Source: Thoreauomyces humboldtii (taxonomy: Eukaryota; Chytridiomycota; Chytridiomycetes; Spizellomycetales; Powellomycetaceae). Taken from it: a stretch of DNA of 64,000 nucleotides. This document shows positions 35,321-46,672 of this stretch, piece after piece. The stretch covers positions 1 through 64,000 of the forward strand of contig JADGJA010000008.1 in the NCBI GenBank assembly GCA_027596035.1. Direction: 5' to 3'. The position numbers were made by a program, and so were the translations under genes. The stretch's first letter is position 1; every line of letters begins with the position of its first letter. Below the pieces are notes generated by a model. It did no database searches and was not told the DNA's origin. It saw nothing but the letters and a program-made list of their open reading frames with translations.

Positions 35321-35784
35321 CTGGTTCTGACGGCATCTAATGTCAGTTATAGTGGGTGAAGTAAAATGGTATTCCGGATGGGATGGAAGTGAAGTCGAGC
35401 TTGGTTTTCAGAGTCAGCCTTCCCTCCCGTTTCTTCGATGCCTTTCCCCTTACCGCTTCCCCTCTGTTCTCTTTCTCTTGCTCCTGATGTTCCATCGCGT
35501 TGCGTAGCCGTGACCAGGCTACTTACTGCACCTGTCCGTTGGACAGGTGGCTGGCTGGTTCATGTCGAAAGTACAACCACGTCACACGGTCAGGAGTCGC
35601 ACACCTTCGGCTTGCAGCCCTCGCTCGATTCAACACACCTCAACAAGCTCCTGCCTCATAAACAGCGTGCAGTTCCAGCTCAGTTCCTCAGATTCAAACT
35701 TCTCAACAAGCTTTTGCAACATCAACAGTGCAACCCGCTTTTCACCGCACTGTACTACTCTTCCTCATCAGTGTCTCTTTTACC
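35321..35784. other. Upstream region of four-helix membrane protein A
   Basis: C/T-rich segments (about 35435-35480) and CAACAAGCTyCTGC-like repeated words near 35640-35720. No supported gene. Confidence 0.35.
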
Positions 35785-36547
35785 ATGAACTCTCTCGTTT
35801 CAAAGGCCAAGGCCGTCCAGATGAACGTGCAAGGTGGCTCTATCCTTCGAAAGAAGCTCATCCTCCTGTTATCCTTCTTCCTGGTACGGTACGAAGTATA
35901 CATCCCGCTTCTACTCACGACGAGGCTGACGTTGCCCTTCGTCTCGCGCGGCTCTATAGGTGACCAGTGTAGTTGAGACCGCCACCATGCCGTTTTCCGA
36001 GCTGCCCACTGCCTCGATCATCGTTGTCGTTTTCTTTAGCTTCCTTGTTACTATTCTCGAGCTTCATGCGGTTGTTAAGGTAGGCTTCTGGCCGGGCAAG
36101 CTTTCGGATTCTTTTATCACCCTGAACTGACGTCTTCTTGGCTCCGTTCCGGTACACCCCTTCTTCAGAGCAAGGTGACGTGGATGAGGTGGATCGCGCT
36201 GTTCGCCAAGATCGGTGCCGTCTTCAACGTTCTCGGAATGGGGTTCCTACTCGTGTTCCTGGGCGTCGTGGCCACCGTTCCTCGCGAGAAACGATGCGGT
36301 GACGTTGAAGACTGTCCCTACGACGCGATTGAACTTTTAAACGGAATCTGGACCCTTTTTAACTCGGCAGTTTACGTAAGCTTGCATCTCTCTTTTCTAT
36401 TATTCTTACTTAACTAATTTCTATCACTCTTACTTAAAGTTGTACTACGCTGTGTGCGCCGTTCGCTTCTACACTGAACTCAAAGAGGACACTGCCATCA
36501 CTGGCGTTTACCCAATCTATCTGCCGGTCGGAAGCGATGAAGTTTGA
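35785..36547 (+). CDS. Predicted four-helix membrane protein, paralog A
   Basis: Exons 35785-35883, 35960-36079, 36169-36375 and 36440-36547, all in phase 0, give 177 residues. Four hydrophobic segments are visible: LILLLSFFLVTSVVE, ASIIVVVFFSFLVTILEL, FAKIGAVFNVLGMGFLLVFL and LFNSAVYLYYAVCAVRFY. A loop between helices 3 and 4 holds a Cys pair (KRCGDVEDCPYD). The N-terminal RKKL and the KSKVTWMRWIAL block are shared with paralog B (37297-37990, opposite strand), as are all intron positions and phases. The topology recalls small tetraspan proteins, but there is no tetraspanin CCG motif. The function is unknown; the two genes converge. Confidence 0.78.
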
Positions 36548-37296
36548 ACTATTTTGGGAGACTTGGCTTGCTGTACTGTAGTGCCTGCGACCCCGTAGTT
36601 TGTAGGTTCCACAGCTTTGGGTCAGAGTGTGATAAAAAGAAGGAGTCCTCTTGTATTGACATTATTTCCGTTGCATTGACGGCTTGCACGGTGTTCATCT
36701 TGGGAACCCGGGTGCCAAACTTCCTTGTACGATTCTCGTCAAAAAGATTGTTTGGCATCCTTGAAAGCAAGACCTGCAAACCATTCCTCTATCTTCTACT
36801 TTCCTATGTTCTTCGTCTCCTCGTTGTTGTCCATGGGGCCTTCTTCCCGGCAAATCATCGGTTATCGGCAATAGGATATCAAATTTTTTCTGCTTATGAA
36901 CTCAGCTGGTGTCAAGCCTCTATGAGATTCGTTTAAATCTTGTCAAAGCCTCAAGTTGACTCTTATCAATGAGAGAGACCAGAAGACAATACTAGACTAC
37001 GCCAGTGCTCAAACACGATGCAAGTTCATAGGCTTTCCTTTAGGACCCAGAGGAGGCATATTGATGATACTTGTCGGAAGAGTCTGAGATGCGGAACGGA
37101 TCATGTCCGAGCGCGTGGAAAACCGCGCGAGGCAACATGGTAGAAGACTCTTTCCAGAGCAAAAGCCCCGTCGACCCAAGAAAAGGAAACCGTAATCATA
37201 CGCATTTTCCAACATCACTTGATGTCCGTGTCCAGATGTGATTCGCCAAAAACGTTGCTCGAATCGAAATTCCCAATTCATGAGCAAGACCGATAG
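36548..37296. other. Convergent region between the two paralogous membrane-protein genes
   Basis: About 750 bp without a supported gene. Open frames here have no protein-like composition. Confidence 0.4.
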
Positions 37297-37990
37297 CTAA
37301 ACTCCCGGATCCAGCTGAACATAGGATTCATCGGGTGCTTGTCTGAGCTCCTTGTAGAAATCTATGCAGCACTTTGCATAGTAGATCTAACCAAAAGACC
37401 TTAGCCAAAGATCCAAATGAGAGGCAGCACATGAGAGCGGTCACTCACGCCAAACACCGCCTGCAGCATGCCCCAGATCCGTATCCAGAGAGGAAACAAA
37501 TCCGCGACGCATTCGTTTGCAGGTGTCGTCGCGTCGCACAAGGATGATCTCGGTACGAAGAGAAACCCCAACATCAAAACGAAAGCGAGGACATTGGAGA
37601 AGATGGAAAACTTGGCAATAAGAGCGATCCAGCGCATCCACCGTACTTTGCTCTGATTACCATAGCGGCCATGAGGTCAATAACGGGAATTCGTCTAAAC
37701 GTTACTTGCTGCCCTCACATCGAAGACAGCGTGCATCTGAAGAGCAACCGAGACGAGAGACACAAGGACCCAGACGACGCCTATCTGCCCTTGCGCTGCA
37801 AAGAACAAGAACCCTGTCACCTGCATATCGAGACGCATTAGCTGACCTCTGAAGGAAATTTAAATAGGTGGGAAGCACTGACCAGACCGAAGCATTGCAG
37901 AAGTATGAGTTTTTTCCTCAACGGCGTTCCTTGCTCTAGCGAGGCTATGGATGTTTGCATCACTTTCCTGGCGGCTTCGACGACGGACAT
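37297..37990 (-). CDS. Predicted four-helix membrane protein, paralog B
   Basis: Exons 37990-37883, 37820-37719, 37652-37449 and 37386-37297, all in phase 0, give 167 residues. The layout matches paralog A: N-terminal helix region PLRKKLILLQCFGL, second helix VVWVLVSLVSVALQMHAVFD, then SKVRWMRWIALIAKF and helix 3. A loop with two cysteines follows (SSLCDATTPANECVAD), then IYYAKCCIDFYKEL. The last residues are acidic. Shared intron phases and the identical WMRWIAL block show common descent by an inverted duplication. No named family was recognised. Confidence 0.78.
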
Positions 37991-38248
37991 GGTAAGGAAG
38001 GGGAAGGTTAGGCTTTGGGAAGATGGACGTTTTCATGAGAGAGAGAGAGTGGGTGACGGTGAAATGGATAATGCACAGCCTCTCCCTTGGACAGCCCCAA
38101 TGCGCGTCATCGCTGCCCCCTCCCCCCCATCAGCAGCACCAAAAACCTCGCGGCCATTTTCCGCTCAAAACGTCAACAAGGCACGATCGTCAGCAGATTG
38201 ACCACCATCGAGTGCTAGAGACGATCGTCTGCGTTGGTCATTCCACCA

Positions 38249-39910
38249 ATGTCGTCGACTTTACCATCACCCTCCGCGTCGGGAGCAGCTCACGTCGGGA
38301 GGCTGGGTTATGCCTGTCTGAATACGGTACTTCGAGCTCAGATGCCCAGCGTTTTCTCCTCGCGAACCTGTCGTCTCGCCACTATCCAGGCCCTCGGTCC
38401 CGCTCACGCTCATGCCCTCGCCCTGCGGAACGTCAAGGACCTCATCCCCATGTTGGAGTGGAATCACAGGCACAACATCAGGTTCATGCGGCTGTCGAGC
38501 GAGATGCTACCTCTGGCCAGCCATCCCGAAGTCGGATACAACGTGAAAGATGTCGAGGGATTGGTCGACGTCCTGAAGGAGGTCGGAGATCTAGCGAGAG
38601 CGAACGGTACGCGGTTGACGATGCATCCCGGACAGTTCGTGCAGCTGGCCAGTCCGCGAGAGGTTGTCTTCGAGGCGGCCCTGCGGGACCTGGAGATTCA
38701 CTGCGACATCCTGGACGCCATCGGATTGGGAAAGGATTCGATCATGATCATCCACATGGGCGGCGTCTACGGTGACAAACCGAGCACCCTCGAGCGTTTC
38801 CACACTCGATGGGCTCTCGTTCCACCACGGATCCAAGCTCGCATCGTCCTTGAGAACGATGACATGTGCTATAGCGTCTCGGACATACTACCGACGTGCG
38901 AGGCTCTCCAGATCCCGCTCGTGCTGGACTGGCACCATGCCTCCATCATCACGGACGAACACCCACCGGAGTTCTACCTCCCACGGATACTGAAGATATG
39001 GCGAGATCGAGGCATCACGCCAAAGCAGCACGTGTCGGACCCCCAAGTGGGAGCCGTCACCCCGTTCGAGAGACGCAAGCACGCCAAGCGCGTTGCGGCC
39101 CTACCGACAGGATGGACCCCGGACATCGATCTGATGGTCGAGGCAAAGGACAAGGAGCAGGCGGTGTTGCACCTCTATCGGGTCCATGGGATGTTTGAGG
39201 TGGACGAGGAATATCCTGTCAGTGCGGCCAGGCAGGAAGAGCTGGCCAAGCTGGGACGGCGAGCCGAGAAGAAGCCGAAGGTTGAGAAGCTTGAAGTCGA
39301 TGAGGACGGCGTTGCGTTGCCAAAGAAATTACGGAAAAGGCGAGCGGCGAAAGTTAAGAAGGAGGAGGAGGAAGACGACGGAGAAGAACTGGCCGACGAG
39401 GCCGACTTGGCGCTCACTCCTCCAACGCCGGCAAAGAAACGAGCTCCGCGCAAGAAAGCAATAAAGTCAGAACTGCAAGCTGAACCCCTCTCCGAGGACG
39501 TAGCACTCTCCGAAGCTGCGACCACTGGGAAGCGGAAACGAGCAGCAGCCAAGAAAACTAAAGTCAAGGAAGAGATAGCAGGACCCGATCAGCAAGCACC
39601 CTCAGCGAAACGAAAGCGTGCAGCTGTTAAAGTGGAACAGGTTGATGAGGGTTCGTTGGACACCTTGACAACGGACGCATTGTCTGTCCTCTCAACTGCT
39701 AACAAATCTCGTCCACGCGGACGTGGTCGTTGTCCTACTGGTCCTCTTCCAGTCGTACTTCCGCCATCGCCCAACCTTTCGCAAGATGAACCGTTTTCCG
39801 AAGAGCAAATCAAGCAGTCAATGATGCGAGAAATTCTATTGGAGGATATGGAGATCACTGCAGCGGATGCCAGAGCTCAGCGGGCCAGGAGGAGATCGAG
39901 GCCGGACTAA
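38249..39910 (+). CDS. UVE1: UV-damage endonuclease (UVDE) with a long basic tail
   Basis: A single exon encodes 553 residues. The UVDE TIM-barrel begins RLGYACLNTVLR and shows the metal-site blocks RFMRLSSEMLPLASHPEVGY, TMHPGQFVQLASP, MIIHMGGVYGDK, VLENDDMCYSVSDIL and LDWHHASI. It nicks DNA 5' of UV photoproducts without a glycosylase step, giving repair independent of nucleotide excision. After the barrel (about residue 310) a long Lys/Glu-rich tail has basic clusters (KKLRKRRAAKVKK), an RPRGRGR AT-hook-like piece, and several psi-K-x-E sites (IKSE, VKEE, VKVE, VKKE). An upstream exon could extend the N terminus; ATG 38249 is the first in frame. Confidence 0.92.
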   Translation: MSSTLPSPSASGAAHVGRLGYACLNTVLRAQMPSVFSSRTCRLATIQALGPAHAHALALRNVKDLIPMLEWNHRHNIRFMRLSSEMLPLASHPEVGYNVKDVEGLVDVLKEVGDLARANGTRLTMHPGQFVQLASPREVVFEAALRDLEIHCDILDAIGLGKDSIMIIHMGGVYGDKPSTLERFHTRWALVPPRIQARIVLENDDMCYSVSDILPTCEALQIPLVLDWHHASIITDEHPPEFYLPRILKIWRDRGITPKQHVSDPQVGAVTPFERRKHAKRVAALPTGWTPDIDLMVEAKDKEQAVLHLYRVHGMFEVDEEYPVSAARQEELAKLGRRAEKKPKVEKLEVDEDGVALPKKLRKRRAAKVKKEEEEDDGEELADEADLALTPPTPAKKRAPRKKAIKSELQAEPLSEDVALSEAATTGKRKRAAAKKTKVKEEIAGPDQQAPSAKRKRAAVKVEQVDEGSLDTLTTDALSVLSTANKSRPRGRGRCPTGPLPVVLPPSPNLSQDEPFSEEQIKQSMMREILLEDMEITAADARAQRARRRSRPD

Positions 39911-40319
39911 TACGTGTGATTGATAATTGCGTTAATATACCAGACAATTCGTCGCAAATAGTTCATAACAGAAGTCGACGCTGCTCCACCGACGCTAATC
40001 ATGTCTTGCTCGGGGAAATTGGAGAGGAATGTCGGCACGGCGACTACATGCCGGTACAGGAAGTCCATATCATTGTGATGACGAGGTCAGCAGGACCTCA
40101 ACAGGCGTATATGATGTTGCCTCTCCGTGTAACCATAATGCTATCCCAGAATCGCCCAATCTACACTGCTGCGTTGGAGAAGACCTCTGTCAACTTGTCG
40201 CGTATGAAAGCGTTCTCCGTTCGGAGTCGACGTCCAGGTCCATCTTTGGAGACTTCCTGCCCAATTCCGGCAATGATTGTTTGGAAAGAAGATATCGTAA
40301 TAACGAAAGCCAGAACCCC
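39911..40319. other. Convergent region between UVE1 and VMA7
   Basis: 3' ends of both genes. No supported coding frame. Confidence 0.35.
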
Positions 40320-40803
40320 TCATGACTCCCCAAAAAGCCTCTGCACCCGTTTCAAAACAGAGTCCTGGACATAATACGCGCTGGTTAGCTGAATCTGATC
40401 AACCGGAGAATAACGAAACCATTAGCGCCCACCTTCGATGGATCGTACGGCCTGTCCTTGCTGGGGATCTCCAGGATCGTGGGAAATGCCTGAGTGTAGT
40501 CGTCGAGCAGGTGCCGGATCTCGTCGCCGACCTGCTGCGTGATCAAGATGATAGCAATGTCTTTTCGGTTTGTGAATTCCTCGAACGCTTCTTCGATTTT
40601 GGGCAATGGCGTCTTGGAATCCACCACCAAGAAGTTGGGCTTTTGCTTCGTGTCCATGTGCCCGATGCCGGCAAGGAGCAAACCAGTCACGGAATCCTTT
40701 AAACGATAAGATTAGCGTTCGTGAGGGCATTGGGAGGCACGTGTGCGGGTACCTCGTCACCGATGGCCGCAATCAGAATGCGGTCCTTTTGCAGGTGCGC
40801 CAT
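40320..40803 (-). CDS. VMA7: V-type H+-ATPase subunit F
   Basis: Exons 40803-40753, 40696-40433 and 40364-40320, all in phase 0, give 119 residues, against 118 in yeast. The Rossmann-like fold is evident from [20 protein letters not shown] and [40 protein letters not shown] and [20 protein letters not shown] follow. The final exon ends [12 protein letters not shown]. Subunit F sits in the central stalk of the V1 sector and helps couple ATP hydrolysis to rotation on the vacuole and other acidic organelles. No irregularities. Confidence 0.95.
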
Positions 40804-41495
40804 TCTGTCGTATGCAAGCGGAAGGAGCGGGAGGAGTGGTGGAGGTTACTGGGGCGACAGCGCTTTTTTGTTTCAAGATAGTCGGGTTGGAACGGTCAGT
40901 GTTTGTTGGGATTTCGGGATGACGGTGTGAGAAATGACAGAAAGGTCGCCGACGCGCATACGCACCACTGCACATCAACCAATTGCACACAATGGGTCGA
41001 CGAAACCGGTCCCGGTACGTACTGTACTGAGCACATATTAGAATTCCTGCACATCTTCCTAAGCGGGATGTATGCTCTATTTGTCGCATTGGGCATTAGG
41101 TGAGCCCAATACTGAAACTGAAGGAATTCGATTGACCGCTTGCACATCGCCGCACTCTGGAAGCCGCTTTTCAGCATACTGCTTCCTTAGATACTGTACA
41201 TACTGTCTGCCACTACGGAACATCATTTTTCCGACAAAGGGCAACCGTAATATGACCGCCCTGTTGCTCGGGTGGTGCAGAACTTGGTCTATGGTGGGAG
41301 CTGTCGAGACGCGATGCCAGGTCCGTAGCAGGCATCCTCTGGCCTGACGTTGAAGCATCCCCTCAAGCCTGTCCCTCACCTGACGAGGACGACACGGACC
41401 TGACCCTCTTAATCACATAAAGAAACGCAGAAGAGAACACGGCCATCTAGCATTTGGTTGGAGAACCGCGCTCGCTTTCGTACTTACTACCCGCC
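40804..41495. promoter_or_regulatory. Divergent promoter region between VMA7 and TFG1
   Basis: About 690 bp between the start codons. It contains short palindromic GTAC-rich words near 41010 but no supported gene. Confidence 0.4.
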
Positions 41496-43980
41496 ATGTA
41501 CCAAGGACCGCCAGGACCGGGGTTTCCAGCTCCGGCCCCAGCGCTAGTCTACACCCTCCTCTCATCAGCCCCACAAGATCCAATCACCCACAACATCATG
41601 CGCATCCCGGATCCAAAGTTCAACCTCGATACCATGATCCCGCCGGTCCGAATGGTTCGTGAGAAACCTGAGCCCCGAAGACGACGAGAGGACCCAGCCG
41701 CCGCCGCGCAAGCTGGAGACGGTACGATAAAACCAGAGGGTGCAGAGGGCGACGTCGCACCTGCTGATGGAAAGGAGAAGCCCGACACCACCAAAATCGC
41801 ACCTTTCGGGAATGCTATTAAAACCCGTCAAAAGCGATTCCACAAGAAAACAAAGATCTACACACTATCCCGTGACCCGAGCTTGGTACACGGGCCAAAC
41901 GGACCACCACCAAAGAAATACAAGCGGGATCCGGACCGGCATCCATATGTCTTGTCCGATTTTGAGGGTACCACTCAGTACAGCGGTCAGGTGCAGGGCC
42001 AGACGGACAGCACGTACATGGCGTTCGTAGTGCAGGTGCGTGCGTCTCCACGGGGTTCTCTGGCCGACGATCACTGTCGTGCTCACGGGAACGTACCTAA
42101 CCTTTTACTCAACAGGGGGGAACCTTGAAAGCGGTGCCAATCTCGAAGTGGTACAAGTTCATGCCTCAGGCGAAATACCGCACTTACACCGCAGAGGAAG
42201 CCGCCGAAATGATGAAGAAACAGAGTAGAAAGCGTTTGGACACTTGGGTGATGCATCGAAAGAATAAAACGGAAGATGGCGCCGCCGTCAATGTCAAAGA
42301 AGAGCCGACAGATGTCAAGCCGAAAGAAGAGAAGGCTTACATGAAGAAGCTCCTCGGTACCGAGTAAGATATCGCCTTCCTCTTGTGCCCTGGATCAAGT
42401 TCCTTGACTGACTTGAGAACCCAACCGCAGCGGTCAGGATATGGTGCGCGATGGGCGGGACCGGAAAGACGATGACGCTGCGGAACTTGATTTTGAGGCG
42501 GGCTTCTCGGACGACGAGGACATTCGTTTCGGGATGGAGGACGAGGAGGATGAGAAGGAAGCAAAAAACAGGCAGTATGGCAAACACGGGAAGCGGTCAG
42601 GATTTATGGATGACGACGATGCGGACGATGACGATGAGAGGGGCGAACAACAGCGATCGAAGAGTTCATCGGCCGTTGGGAAGGTATGAGAACATGGGTA
42701 TAAAAAGGGCTTTTGTATACTGGGTATACTGGTGACTGACTGACTGACTCTCCACGACTGGCAGAAACTAAAAAATGCATTGAAGAAAGTGGACCAGGCA
42801 GATGAGGTCGATCTTCCGGACGAGGAAAATCCTTACAATAGCGAAATGGTAGCCGTAAATGGTACTACGCTGTTCACCTCCACGACTTCTAATGCCCCTG
42901 CAGGAGGACAGCGACGACGATGAGCCGGAACCAGAAGATCCGGACGTGAAACTGGAACCAGGAGTCAAGCGCAAGGCGGACGGTGAAACGCCCGGTGGAC
43001 TAGCGCCGGGAATGATCAAAAAGCTGAAAGGGGATGGGGGAGTGTCGCCAGCCATGTCGTCACCAGAGTATTCGGCAACAATTGGTCGTAAGAAGAAGCC
43101 GACCCGATCCCCCATGCATCCCGGGGCAATGTCCTCCAGTCCCCTTGGACGCGCAGGGAGTTCTTCTCCAGCTTCTGGAAACAGTCCGATGGGAAGCTCG
43201 AAGCTAGGCAAAAAGCGAAAAGGCGCCGCAAGCTCAGATGACGAGAGGTCTGACAAGGTTTGTCCGGACATGATCCTGCCATTTGATATCCCTTAGTACA
43301 AGCTAACCCGTGTCGTTTCCTCATACAGAAAGCTCGGCCAGACAACCGACCAATCTCGACGGGCTCCGCTACAGAAATGCTCAAACACCTCTCAGGACGC
43401 GCAGCCAGTCCACCACATTCAGACAGCTCTGGACGCCCATCCTCCATTCGAGCCAAGTCAACTATCGGTGGGCGTCCCAAGGGGACTGCCAGTGGAAAGA
43501 GTACGCCGCTTGCGGAGGGCTCGTCGATGGGAGGGCAAGCGTCGCCTGGCGGGCAGACCGGAACTCCCAAAAGCACGGGTAGCGGCGGAGGGGCGAGCGG
43601 CAAGCGAAAAGCACCTGCTGGTTCAACCGGCGCAAAAGTCAAGCGAACTGCACAGACCAGTCCGCTGGCAACCGGTTCATCGACCGGTGCTCCACGTAAG
43701 TTTGCTCGCAATGGTCCTTGTGATGCCGCCTTTTTCCTCACATGCAGTTCCCTGGTGCATTGTAGGCCCTCTTACGGATGCTGTCATTCAGACGGCTTTC
43801 CGAAACTGCAACAAGGAGCACATCGACCTCAAGGAGCTTCTTGCTGAGGTTGTGAAGATCGCCGGAAGTCGGTCTCACACGGAGCTGCGAAACGAGATTC
43901 AACCGGCATTCAAGACCATCCTTAAGCTTGTTAAGCGAGATGAGAAAACCCTTGTCACCCTTAGACAGCCCGGCAATTGA
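41496..43980 (+). CDS. TFG1: TFIIF alpha subunit (RAP74 / Tfg1)
   Basis: Seven exons (41496-42035, 42116-42363, 42431-42683, 42765-42848, 42904-43257, 43329-43695, 43766-43980) give 686 residues. The N domain that dimerises with the beta subunit spans two exons (HPYVLSDFEGTTQYSG; GTLKAVPISKWYKFMPQ; YTAEEAAEMMKKQSRK). The middle is acidic (ELDFEAGFSDDEDIRFGMED) and then Ser/Pro-rich. The C-terminal winged helix is PLTDAVIQTAFRNCNKEHID followed by SHTELRNEIQPAFKTILKLV. TFIIF escorts RNA polymerase II to promoters. The last intron has two possible acceptors (43747 and 43765), 18 nt apart and in the same phase. Confidence 0.94.
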
Positions 43981-44257
43981 GCGTTTTATCTAGTGCGGGT
44001 GTAGTTCTCTTGCGTTATAACCTTTCAAGCGCTGCCACGATGCGTCGCGTCGGCCTGAGCGTTCGTCCGGCAGTTTCGGACTCGTGATGTCACAACGTTC
44101 GGGGCATAATTAGCTCATGACGCATTGGCTCGGATTTCGGAGAAGGGACACTCCCCAGGCAGTCTGCGAGGTCGCAGCGGAAAAACGCCAGGCACTGCTA
44201 CACTACAAATAGTATCGACCCTTTGAGTCCCCCAGAAGATAGATCAAGTTATCGTGC

Positions 44258-44993
44258 ATGCTACTCGCAACTTCCTCCTTCCTGACCGGCGCACTTGTCC
44301 TTCTCTCCGCATCTACTCTCGTCACCGCACAACAGATCGATCTCCCCATCATGGCATCCTCACTCTCATCCGCAGCGGCCAACGCCTCCGGAGCCGCGAC
44401 CGCGAAGTACTCCACCCTGATCACGAACGTCCTCAAACTGTACACCACCCGGGATCCCGCCGTGCAAGCCAAGATCCTTGAGGATCATTACCTGCCGACA
44501 GCGACCTTCGAGGATCCCCTCATGATCGTGAACGGAACGACTTCCATCGTCAGCCAGTTCCATGCCCTCCTGTCCGCCTTCTCCAGCATTGACGCGACCC
44601 AGGGTCTTCCGAACAACCTGTCTGCTACACCGACCATCGAGACCGCCGATGCGGCGTCCCTGTCGAAAGGCATCGAGACCCTCGTCATCCCAAATACCCA
44701 GGTTTACAAGAACGAGAAGGCCAAGATCGGGCCAAAGGAGATTTCGATCGAGGCGAACACGTTCCTCCAGGTCGAGCAGGCCAGCGGAAAGGTCGTGTAC
44801 CACAAGGTATGACCCTCACGCTCAGAATCCTTTCCTGTAGTGCTCCGTTTTCTCATGCATTGTTCTCCTGTAGGACGAATGGCTGAACCACAAGTTTGAG
44901 AACCCAACTCTGATCAAGAAGGCCAGCGGAGCTACCAGCTCTGCCATCTTCAAGCTCTTCAACATCGGAGGGTCCGAGAAGCCCGCCCATTGA
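44258..44993 (+). CDS. Secreted NTF2-like fold protein
   Basis: Exons 44258-44806 and 44874-44993 give 222 residues. The first 25 residues are a signal peptide (LATSSFLTGALVLLSASTLV). The remainder looks like a cone-shaped NTF2/SnoaL fold: LITNVLKLYTTRDPAVQAKI, then YLPTATFEDPLMIVNGTTSI, alternating strands with KIGPKEISIEANTFLQVE, and VVYHKDEWLNHKF. There are at least two N-glycosylation sites (NASG, NGTT). No catalytic residues of a known enzyme could be assigned. A secreted or secretory-pathway product is likely; the function is unknown. Confidence 0.75.
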
Positions 44994-45182
44994 TCTTGCT
45001 CGTTCGCTGCATACTCCTTCGCTCGCGCCTGCTGCTATGCTGTACATTTTATCAATATATCTAAATAACTTTCGAATTGTCGACGTTGCATTATGATATG
45101 TGGGTTCACAACCTACTGAACATGCGCATATCTCACTGCTTTGATTGTGTATGGAACAATCTACGAGCACCCCTCGTGCTAT

Positions 45183-45825
45183 CTAGTTCCCACCAAACAC
45201 CTCGTGAATCCTGTCCCACGTCCTCTCAAAGTGCGTCGCGCACTCATACCCGTTCGGGTTCTTGTCCAGATACTTCTGGTGGTAATCTTCGGCGTTCCAG
45301 AACACGGTTAGCGGCTCCACCGTCGTCGAGATCTGATGGGTGCCGAAGTGGTGTTGAAGATCGTGGACGGCGGCTTCCGCGAGCTTCTTCTGTTCAGGAG
45401 TGGAGTAGAAGATGGCGGATCGATATTGCGTCCCTTTGTCACCGCCTTGACAGTTCTTTGTCGTCGGGTCGTGCATCCGGAAGCTGAAGGAAAGTGTTGA
45501 AATGTCAGGAGATCCAAAGCCCTCTTGCTAGTCGGAGGGGACAGACGAGCTTCAATCCTGATACGTACTGAAAGTCTAGGAGCTCGGCGTAAGAGATCTC
45601 GGATGGATCGTACTGGATGTGGACGACCTCTGCGTGGTCCGTATTTCCGGTGCAGACTTCCTGATAGGATGGTTGCTCGGATTTGCCGCCTGCATATCCC
45701 ACCAGCGTCTTGACCTTTGCTCCGAACTTCTTCTGAAAAGACTTTTCAGAGCCCCAGAAGCATCCTGAGCCGAATGTGGCCACCGCGAGGGTGTCGGAGG
45801 GTGCGAAGCCGGATGCGGAAACCAT
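45183..45825 (-). CDS. MXR1: Peptide methionine-S-sulfoxide reductase MsrA
   Basis: Exons 45825-45569 and 45483-45183 give 185 residues. The catalytic motif GCFWG lies in VATFGSGCFWGSEKSFQKKF. The substrate blocks are VGYAGGKSEQPSYQEVCTGN, HAEVVHIQYDP and FRMHDPTT. GTQYRSAIFY and AEDYHQKYLDKNPNGYECAT follow. It reduces methionine-S-sulfoxide in proteins using thioredoxin. The usual TLNRQGNDVGTQYRS is TKNCQGGDKGTQYRS here, an extra cysteine near the active site that could act in recycling. No organelle signal is evident. Confidence 0.95.
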
Positions 45826-46230
45826 GGTCTTTATGTGATGAATGAAGTGATAAGGAAGGCACGAGACGATCACACAAACGGTAGATACTGAAGTTCGCGG
45901 GAAAGGAAGGATGCAGTACAAAGACAAAGTAAGAGTCTGGTCGATGGTTGTTCGAAAACGGGGAGTTCAATGCCCGCTGTTGGCCTTTATATGGCGAGGC
46001 TGTCGGGAGGCTGTAGGAATTGCGCAACCCTTCAAACGCGTTGCTCAGTTTCCGCGTGGGCGGGGCACAGTCACACCGTGCCGCACAGACTACCCAGCCA
46101 CACGAATGGTTCCCCAGCCCATGCACCGGCAGAACGGCACGAAGTGCGGAACAGAGCCGATGTGAATTATAAAGTGGGATGTCATCTAGAAGAAATCTTC
46201 TGACCGCCAGCATCGAGACCCTCCGTAGAT
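45826..46230. other. Intergenic region upstream of MXR1
   Basis: No supported coding frame. Both neighbours are on the minus strand. Confidence 0.35.
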
Positions 46231-46672
46231 CTAGAACGCTCGTTGACCTGAAATGACTTCCCAGAACATGCGGAAGTCCCCACGGAGCGACCAGACTGGG
46301 TACTTGAAGGTTGCCGGCCGGTTTTTCTCTGTAAGCAAAGCACCGTCCAACAACTTCAGAGCTTTCCTCAAGGTATCCCACATGCCTGTGAAAAGACTAT
46401 AGTTTCGTTTTCCTCTCACCGAAGAAGAAATGACCGACCCACGCGAAACCGTAGCCGATGAGGGGAACGTAAAGGAGCAGGGATGCGTCGTTGAGCAGGG
46501 CGTAAGTGGTGGACGCGAGGACCAGGCCCGATCCGGTGAAATGGAGTCGTCTGCACACGCGGTTTGAGTGCTCCCCCAGGTAGAACGGATAGAACTGTGC
46601 GAACGAGGTGAAACCCAGGGTGGGGTGAGGTATCGGCTTGTAGGTAGGGTTGGCCAAAGTTGAGGAGCTCAT
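46231..46672 (-). CDS. MPO1: DUF962 / Mpo1-like small membrane protein
   Basis: Exons 46672-46420 and 46328-46231 give 116 residues. The family core is FYPFYLGEHSNRVCRRLHFT, a hydrophobic pair (LVLASTTYALLNDASLLLY; GYGFAWVGHFFF), and EKNRPATFKYPVWSLRGDFR. The spliced join FFEKNRPATF restores the motif exactly. Yeast Mpo1 is an ER dioxygenase in phytosphingosine breakdown and is longer (174 residues). This is the short form seen in bacteria and many fungi, so the same activity is plausible but not proven. The conserved histidines (HS, HF, GHFF) are present. Confidence 0.82.

Noticed and set aside
36544..36936. A 130-codon plus-strand frame after paralog A
   Set aside because: It begins with a non-ATG codon, overlaps the paralog A stop, and has no protein-like pattern or neighbour support.
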